NCBI GenBank assembly: GCA_024036415.1
Contig: JAMWET010000814.1
Location: 601,501-665,500 of the forward strand
From: Prochilodus magdalenae
Taxonomy: Eukaryota > Chordata > Actinopteri > Characiformes > Prochilodontidae
Direction of reading: 5' to 3'
DNA: 64,000 bases
A program made the translations under genes and the position numbers. Of the stretch, positions 56,986 through 64,000 are shown piece after piece (position 1 is the first letter of the stretch; the number at the start of each line of letters is the position of its first letter). Below the pieces are notes generated by a model. The model saw only the letters and a list, made by a program, of their open reading frames with translations. It was not told the DNA's origin and made no database searches.

Positions 56986-57539
56986 GAACCTCATATCTTG
57001 GCTGGTTTGTATACTTGGCTGTAGACTTTTAAAAAAATGCACAAAGTGAGCTTTATAAAGACATGTTTTGATGAGGTTTGATTAGCTTGGTCTGGAGGAA
57101 ATGCGCAAATCATTAACCTAAAAAAAAAAAAATTAACTATGTTCGCTTCCTTAGTGGCTAATCTGGGATCATTATCTTTGTGGGTGGACAAAATGACGTC
57201 CACTTTCATCAAGCTGGGAACAGAGAGCGAAGCACTTAGCCGTTTAAACAGCAGCAAGGCAAAAACAGCAGGTCATCTGACCATGTCTGGAGCTAAATGT
57301 CATGTTGTGTTGCTTAGTTCTGTCCTTTTAAACCCACATACCGGTGTACACCTTCATTCCTTTAGTCATCATGTGGCCCCAAGGAGAGATATCAGAGACT
57401 GGGGCGGTTATTGGGACAGGGCCTGCAATGTCATAACTAAGGCCATAACGCATACAGACTAAGAAATGTCCTTCTGAGGATGTAGCCAAAATGATGTGGT
57501 CACCCATTCCAAGAGTTCCTAACAGCCCACAGCCATGCC
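56986..57539. other. no feature recognised
   Basis: Possible 5' flank of the Tc1-D relic; no clear terminal repeat found. Confidence 0.3.
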
Positions 57540-58322
57540 ATCTCCCTAGACAGACACTGACAGTAGAATGGGTCCTAGTGAAGTGCTCAGTGACTTTAAA
57601 CAAGCCACTGCTGTAAGCCAGTCTGTGAAATTTATGCCCTGCTAGATCTGCCACAGTCAATAGTACGTGCTATTATTGTGAAATGGTGATGTGGTGGGGC
57701 TGTAGTGTACAGCAAGGCGTCACGGACTCTGGGGCAGTGGAAACGTTCTCTGGAGTGATGAATCAGGTATCCCTATCTGGCCGCCTAATGGAGAAATCTG
57801 GGTTTGGTGGATGTCAGGAGAACACTGCCTATCAGGATGCATCGGACCACTAGTAAAGTCTGCTGGGAAGGACAGGCTATGGAAGGCCCCATAGTTCCAG
57901 TGATGGGTAACGATAATGCTACAGCACACAAAAACAGTTATATGCTTCCATCTTGGAGGCAACAGTTTGGGGAGGAACTGTTCCAGCATGACTGTGCCTG
58001 AAAGCGAGCTTCATGAGGACGTGGCTTGATGAGCTTTGTGTGGAGGACCTGCACAGAGCCTTGACCTCTACTCCACTGAACAGCGTGAATAAGTCAATTG
58101 CGAGCCATGTTCTCGTCCAACAACCGCGTCTGTCTAGTTCTCAAATTCTCTTCTGGTGAATGGGCAGAAATTCCCGAAGACACACTCTAACAGATTGCGG
58201 AGAGCTTTCCCAGAAGTCATGGCTGTGCAACTCCATATTAATGCCTAGCTTTGGAATTGGATGTCCAACAAGTTCCCATGGTGCGATGTACAGGTGTCCA
58301 CATACTTATGGCCATACTGTGT
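57540..58322 (+). mobile_element. degenerate Tc1-D transposon
   Basis: 'gctcagtgactttaaacaag' and 'tatgccctgctagatctgcc' match the transposase N-terminal part. After a large deletion come VLWSDES (57745-57765, first catalytic Asp), 'gaaatctgggtttggtggat', 'acagtttggggaggaactgt', 'acctgcacagagccttgacc' (the SPDLN block, degraded) and the end 'gtccacatacttatggccat' + 'actgtg' before TA. Stops and frameshifts are frequent. Confidence 0.78.
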
Positions 58323-58366
58323 ATCTTAGGGCAGATGTGCTTGGGGTGGATGCCTGAGGGCAGTAT

Positions 58367-58459
58367 GTTTTATATTTTTAAGTAGCAGCCCAGATGTATT
58401 TATTAGCCTCTAGATGAGTTACTAGCAATCAGTGCTATAGGGATTACTGGCCTAATGAT
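58367..58459 (+). repeat. direct repeat flanking a duplicated segment, left
   Basis: 'gttttatatttttaagtagc' through 'gggattactggcctaatga' recurs at 59114-59204 with about three changes. Confidence 0.9.
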
Positions 58460-58476
58460 TTTTTTACTGGACTAAA

Positions 58477-59096
58477 GGATTTTAGTTTCCAGGATTTTAG
58501 AATCTGCTGGTAGACCCATATGACCCCTATACACTTCCATACACCTGCAGATTCAGCTACTGCCTTCACACTGTGGTCTTTGGCCACGCCCACATGCAGT
58601 CACTCCTTTGAGCCAATCATTAACATCTGCTCTGGAGCCATTTTCCACACATGGAACCAGACATTCACTGCACTGTAGCACCTCTTCTTAACCTGGGCAT
58701 GCCATCACTCGCTCGCCTGGTGTTTATATCCACAACATCCCCATGCAGCGCCATCTGAAGGAGCCTGAAGTTACTACCACTTTAAACATGCAAGGTGACT
58801 GATTTTTTGTCCTGGGAGCTTAGGTGCCAAGTGTGTTCAATTGTTGAACAGTGAACATTATTATGAGCTCACACGGCTAATTTGCATATCATTGCTGTCC
58901 AAAGAAAAACAGGTATCTCCAAAATGGCAACTTTACAGGAGAGGCCAAAAACCTCTTAATTTGACTGGAAGCCAATGGAACCAGACGTCTTTCCAAGCTG
59001 TTTTGGGCCATTTCTGCTGGTCCAATTTTTTTTAGAAAGTTCTACACAGTGTAAACAGCAGCTCATATGATCAAATAAGGCATAAAAGTTTAAAAA
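58477..59096 (+). repeat. segmental duplication, copy 2 (repeat M plus truncated MITE-B)
   Basis: Matches 53533-54147 in order, with scattered substitutions and a 'gagccaatc' difference. The MITE-B part (from about 58885) loses its right end after 'aggcataaaagttt'. Confidence 0.88.
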
Positions 59097-59113
59097 ATGT
59101 CCCATATAAAATG

Positions 59114-59204
59114 TTTTATATTTTTAGGTAGCAGCACAGATGTATTTATTAGCCTCTAGATGAGTTACTAGCAATCAGTGCTCTAGGGATTACTGGCCTA
59201 ATGA
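59114..59204 (+). repeat. direct repeat flanking a duplicated segment, right
   Basis: The second copy of the 58367-58459 sequence, on the other side of the duplicated segment. Confidence 0.9.
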
Positions 59205-59718
59205 CTGGGTGACATATCTGGGTAATGCATGCTGGGTATTGTAGTGAGGGAACATGCATTAGAACACGAAAAAGATGGAAATACTAATGAGCCTGAGGGC
59301 TGCAGTGCTGTGATACAGCATATCACATCACAATGACATATGAAATGGCTGCTGTCAGAACAAAACCTTGTATCGTATTTTCTTATATAATTTAATGTAG
59401 TTTGCATTTTTAATAAGGAATGCATCTGGAGAAGTGGCCCACAATGAATTACAAACAAGTTTAGTTACCTGTTTTTTCTTTCTCCTGTAGAGTTCTAGCT
59501 TTTTGAGGTACGAGGTTTTGTTCTGACAGCAGTGACATGCCATGCTTCTTCAGGAGTATACAGCATCTTCTCAACAGCCTGTGTCGGAAGCCTTCCTGGA
59601 AAGACTGGGGTTATGGGATGGAATAGTGTCTACTGATAGTACTTACCTGTATTTTGGTCAGATCTATTATGACCTTGGGACATATATATTTTCTACTGTG
59701 GGAATGTACCTCTTTACA
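59205..59718. other. no feature recognised
   Basis: 'tcagaacaaaaccttgtatc' near 59355 and 'gaggtacgaggttttgttct' + 'gaca' near 59505 form a loose inverted pair about 150 bases apart, possibly a small worn MITE. Confidence 0.35.
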
Positions 59719-59830
59719 TTAGATTAGTTTAGATTAGATTTAACTTTATTGTCATTGTGCAGAGTACCGGTACAGCAGAGCCAATGAAATGCAGTTAGCA
59801 TCTAACCAGAAGTGCAAGTACAGTATTATT
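59719..59830 (+). repeat. dispersed retroelement 3' repeat
   Basis: 'ttaactttattgtcattgtg', 'gccaatgaaatgcagttagc' and 'aaccagaagtgcaa': a frequent fish repeat of uncertain class. Confidence 0.5.
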
Positions 59831-59897
59831 TAAATAAAGAGCTGTAGTAATAAATATATACATATAATATAAGCATATATATATATATATATATATA

Positions 59898-60430
59898 CAG
59901 GGGTTGGACAATGAAACTGAAACAGGTGTCATTTTAGTGTGGGAGGTCTCATGGCTAAATTGGACCAGCCTGGTGGCCAATCTTCATTAACTGCACATTG
60001 CACCAGTAAGAGCAGAGTGTGAAGGTTCAGTTAGCAGGTAAGAGCACAGTTCTGCTCAAAATACTGCAATGCACACAACATTATGGGTGACATACCAGAG
60101 TTCAAAAGAGGACAAACTGTTGGTGCACGTCTTGCTGGCGCATCTGTGACCAAGACAGCAAGTCTTTGTGATGTATCAAGAGCCACGGTATCCAGGGTAA
60201 TGTCAGCATACCACCAAGAAGGACGAACCTCCACCAGCATCACGTAGTGACCTGGCCACTATCCTGCAAGAAGAATGGCTTAAACTCCCTCTGACCACTG
60301 TGCAGGACGCAGTATATGTCATTCCCAAGACCAGCTGACGCTGTATTGGCCGCAAAAGGAGGCCCTACACCATACTAATAAATGATTGTGGTCTAAAACC
60401 AGGTGTTTCAGTTTCATTGTCCAACCCCTG
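59898..60430 (+). mobile_element. non-autonomous Tc1-A element, copy 5
   Basis: 533 bp inserted in a (TA)n run that continues on both sides. The left terminal repeat is a few bases shorter inside ('gaaactgaaacaggtgtc'). Nearly identical to copy 4. Confidence 0.94.
60083..60247 (+). CDS. HTH-only Tc1 transposase remnant, 54 aa (Tc1-A copy 5)
   Basis: Same product as at 8093-8257; the frame is intact, with GQTVGARLAGAS. Expression is unknown. Confidence 0.55.
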   Translation: MGDIPEFKRGQTVGARLAGASVTKTASLCDVSRATVSRVMSAYHQEGRTSTSIT

Positions 60431-60908
60431 TATATATATATATATATACATCCAATTCTTTCCATTTCTTTGCCCAGTTGTTTGTAGGATACTCGATACA
60501 GGCTAAACGAGAGAAAGTCAACCATAAGCCACCATTCATTCTTACACGAGGAGCTAGTGCTATGTTTATATTTAGCGCTCTCAGTTCTTGTATTCATTCT
60601 GTAGATAGGAAATCTGTGCTGAGTTGAAAGACCTTATTAAAAACTACGGAGATTATGAAAGACTTATGGAAGAATCCATTTCCTTTGTTGTAGGCTTGTG
60701 AGAGAATATCATCGTTTACGTTTTTGAAGAGGTGATGAATCATGAAGCTGAGAGCAGACTTAATATGTCTGTTATCTATGTCTGAGTGTTATGCATATTA
60801 TTATTCTGGAGACCGAACACACAGCGTGAAGTAAATACAGGTAGATTCTACGCTATAAAAGATACATGTGTTGGCAGTGGTGGACCAAGAACACAAACCC
60901 TGTACCTA
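60431..60908. other. no feature recognised
   Basis: AT-rich spacer. Confidence 0.35.
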
Positions 60909-61149
60909 CAGCGGTGTGAAAAAGTTTTTGCCCCCTTCATGATTTCTTATTTTTGCCCGATTGCCACTCTTAAATGTTTTATATCATCAAGCAAATTTAA
61001 ATATTAGTCAGAGACAACACAAGTAAACACTAAATGTAGTTTCTGTAATGAAAGTTTTTATTATTAAAGGAGGAAAATATCCAAACCTACATAGCCACAT
61101 GCAGAACAATAAGAAATCATGAGGGGGCAAACACTTTTTCACACCACTG
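60909..61149. mobile_element. Tc1-E derived MITE
   Basis: 241 bp with inverted repeats of about 40 bp: 'cagcggtgtgaaaaagtttt' + 'tgcccccttcatgatttctt' on the left, and 'aagaaatcatgagggggcaa' + 'acactttttcacaccactg' on the right. TA flanks both ends. It keeps only the sub-terminal non-coding parts of a known type of fish Tc1 transposon; no transposase remains. Confidence 0.9.
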
Positions 61150-62528
61150 TACGTTAATGTAGAGATACCCAAGTTAAAAATCTCCTCCTGTAAAAGTTCC
61201 GCCCTTTAGACCTCCACTGGAGTAACAGTACTAAAGTATTCACCTTCAGATGTACTGAAGTATGGAGAGTAACAGGAGCATGATTTATTACGGCTCTAAT
61301 GTCCTATTATCATTTCTGGAACAGGACTCTTCATCAGCTCAGTGTAGGAGAAGAGACTCTAGTGTCTCTCAGTCCACCAGTCTTTAATAGAAACTCATTC
61401 ATTAGTCTGACACTGACTTCTATTTACATCATCATCAGCACAGAACACTGAAAGAGAACAGGTTCCATTAGCTAGAACCATAAAATAACTGTTTGCAAAC
61501 CAAAAAAAGTTTCAGTTTCAAGATTTTTATTTGCAACTTAGTAACAAGTTTAATATAAACTAGCTTTAAACAGCTTCATAAATGAGTTATCCTTCACTAC
61601 ACTGCATCTGTAGGCCTCTGTACATAAACATAAACCAGCCAAAACAGATTTACTGTAATAGGAAATGCAGAAAAAGACACTCACGAGTCACGAGTGCATG
61701 TGTACATGTTTCTATACTGTGGTCTACTTACCCACAAAGTCAGGACCAATAAGTGTAATCTGTTTCTGAAACATGGCTTGTTTGTGATACTCATATTTTC
61801 ACTAGGCGCCAAGAAGTTGTTTCAGCATTTGGAATTTCACTGAAAAGTATGTAATTTTCAAACTAAATAAAAGTAAACTAGATTTAAAAGTGGTTTGTAT
61901 GAAGACGAGCCTTAATAAAGGTTTATTACAACAATAATTATTAATATTATTAAAATGTTTCATTTACTCTCCAGTGCATACAGTCCATTATATAGACAGC
62001 ACACTGTTAAAAACAGCCCCTTTTAAGTACATCTGTTTTGTGATGTCACAAAAATCAACATATATACATATGCCCCTTCAGCCCTAGGTAATTTTTGCCC
62101 CATCTTACATATTAAAGTGGTACTGGGTGTTTCTGCCTAAACCGCTTTTGAAACAAGGCACGACATGACGAAGCGGAGTTCATTTACATATCTTCATAAT
62201 CCGGCGATCCTAAATCTACGTTTCTTCCTAAAAAGGTTGGTCCTGTACTTCCAGTTAAACAGGTAACAGGCTCTGAAAATGTAAATGTAAACTGGGGGGT
62301 CCTAATCCTGGGTAACACTTCTGTAACCATTTCTCTACCAATCACAAGGCTGGCAAATATGTATTGTATCGTGCTGTAAATATCACAATGCAAAATGTTT
62401 AATTAAACATTGTATTGTTACAGTCTGGAGAAAGAAGGATGAGACGAAAGTTAGGATGACAAGAAATCAGCTAACAAGCTTACAAGATCTTATGCCTTGG
62501 GGAGAACTAGGAGGAGTGTTCAAACTGT
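61150..62528. other. intergenic, no feature recognised
   Basis: AT-rich, with no repeat family or credible coding frame recognised. Confidence 0.35.
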
Positions 62529-62545
62529 CTGTGTGTGTGCGTGTT

Positions 62546-62592
<47 letters not shown>

Positions 62593-62699
62593 ATGTGTGT
62601 GTGTTTCTCTGTGTGTGTGTGTGTGTGTGTTTCTGTGCATGCGTGTGTGTGTGTGCGTGTGTGTGTGTGGGTGTGTGTGTGTGTTTGTGTGTGTGTGTA

Positions 62700-62733
<34 letters not shown>

Positions 62734-62823
62734 CGTGCGTGTGTGTGTGTGTGTGCGTGCGTGTGTTTGTGTGTGTGTGTATGTGTGTGTGTGTGTGTAT
62801 GCGTGTGTTTGTGTGTGTGTATG

Positions 62824-62878
<55 letters not shown>

Positions 62879-62879
62879 A

Positions 62880-62943
<64 letters not shown>

Positions 62944-63036
62944 CGTGTGTTTGTGTGTGTGTGTATGTGTGTGTGTGTGTGTATGCGTGTGTTTGTGTTT
63001 GTGTGTGTGTATGTGTGTGTGTGTGTGTTTGTGTGT

Positions 63037-63094
<58 letters not shown>

Positions 63095-63121
63095 GTGTGT
63101 TTGTGTGTGTGTGTGTGTGTG
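62529..63121 (+). repeat. TG dinucleotide array, about 590 bp
   Basis: (TG)n with scattered TTTG, ATGCG and GCGTGCG variants. Blocks such as 'tgcgtgcgtgtgtttgtgtg' + 'tgtgtgtatg' recur at about 62755 and 62938, showing duplication within the array. Long open frames on both strands (VCVCVC / HTHTHT) are artefacts. Alternating purine-pyrimidine DNA of this length can form Z-DNA. Confidence 0.97.
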
Positions 63122-63705
63122 TTGAAATGCTGTTCACTGACTCAGTCACATCTCTCTTTACTGCAGAAGCTGTAAGTGGGTCACAGACTGGAGCTGCTCT
63201 CCTCACTGCTACAGAGGAGAAAACAGCCTTCAGCATCAGCCGCCGAAACCCCACAGTCCTGCACTCAAAATGTCGGAATCTGAGATTCCTGCCGTCTTGT
63301 AACGGACTGCTATTGTATAAGCCGGGCACTGCGGGTTCCCAGAAAACAGGCTGTGTTTTCATGATGGGTTTCATGATGATACTTCATTCTGAAGAGTCCT
63401 GCTGCTCACCGATGGACAAAGGACGATAGACACACCTATTTACCAGCACAGTGTCAATACTGTTATTGGAGTTACTGAAGAAAAGGCTTCCTGGTTTAAA
63501 GTTTGCCAGTAAAGTTAGTTGGAATCTTGAAAAGCATTTGCAGAAAGTGCATGCAAAAGTCTGGGCACTCCTCCTGGTCACATGACATGTTATTGTTGAG
63601 ATAATAAGTAAAAATAAGTTGCTGTGCTACACAGTCACTGTAGCACCGAGACTAGTCCAGGATGGAGAAGTAGCACTGCTGCCCTGATGGTGTATTCTGA
63701 CCTTC
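63122..63705. other. no gene recognised
   Basis: 63160-63430 is non-repetitive and GC-richer, with no recognised domain. Confidence 0.3.
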
Positions 63706-64000
63706 AGTCAATCATGGTGAAGGTCCTGCTACCAGTGAGATCATGTAAGGACAGGTAGGCAAAGAAAAAAATGAAGAATAAATGAAAGAGTTAGCCTCCG
63801 CTATGACGCACTATCCTCATTTAGTGGAAAAAGCAAAGCAAGACTTAAAGTTCGAGGTTGAACTTGCAACATTTCTGCTACACTAGTAAGAAATGAAGAG
63901 CTAGGGGGCGGACTGTGCATTTTCCAGTGACATGCTGCCCCCTACTGTTTAAAGTATGAATTCATGTATGCGACATTTTACATATTGCTCCTTTAACGCA
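63706..64000. repeat. dispersed repeat, right-edge copy
   Basis: Matches 190-580 in blocks ('gtaaggacaggtaggcaaag', 'gctgccccctactgttta', 'cacattgctcctttaa'-like end). It may continue beyond the window. Confidence 0.5.

Noticed and set aside
62456..63429. Long open frames on both strands (up to about 310 codons)
   Set aside because: They are translations of the TG array (VCVC / HTHT) with random ends; no gene is supported.

Overview
The window looks like gene-poor nuclear DNA of a ray-finned fish, probably an otophysan (characin or catfish type). The grounds are several Tc1/mariner transposon families, fish-type SINE and LINE tails, long GATA/GACA arrays, and one clear vertebrate gene, amigo1. 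The species call is inference.

The only complete host gene I can support is amigo1: a single coding exon on the minus strand (11276-12757, 493 aa) for a leucine-rich-repeat and Ig neuronal membrane protein. A splice acceptor lies 107 bases upstream of its ATG, and a GC- and CpG-rich stretch at about 13440-14230 is the likely promoter and first-exon region. I found no other convincing host coding exon on either strand; most other open frames lie in simple repeats or transposons.

Layout: 1-2620 holds a dispersed repeat, a 47/38-bp minisatellite and a SINE. 5275-9413 holds Tc1 relics and MITEs. 9414-14230 is the amigo1 locus with a candidate regulatory stretch downstream. 14600-31450 is dense in transposons, with purine, pyrimidine and GATA tracts. 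31450-38900 is sparse, with a 21-bp minisatellite. 38905-41810 is a cluster of Tc1 copies with local duplications. 42428-42960 is rich in trinucleotide repeats. 44347-50165 holds Tc1, SINE and MITE copies. 50268-51565 is a 32-bp minisatellite. 53345-61149 holds more duplicated repeats and Tc1 elements. 62529-63121 is a long TG array, and the window ends in the repeat that opens it.

The most interesting content is the mobile DNA. Tc1-A is present as five near-identical copies of about 533 bp with intact terminal repeats. Each keeps an open 54-codon reading frame for only the first DNA-binding helix-turn-helix of the transposase. Tc1-B is present as a dozen or more copies; every copy that spans the junction has lost the middle of the catalytic domain at the same point, so the amplified founder was itself defective. 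Several Tc1-B copies carry or border GATA arrays, one sits inside an older Tc1 element, and others are caught in local duplications. Family letters (Tc1-A to Tc1-E, MITE-B, repeat M) are labels for this window only.
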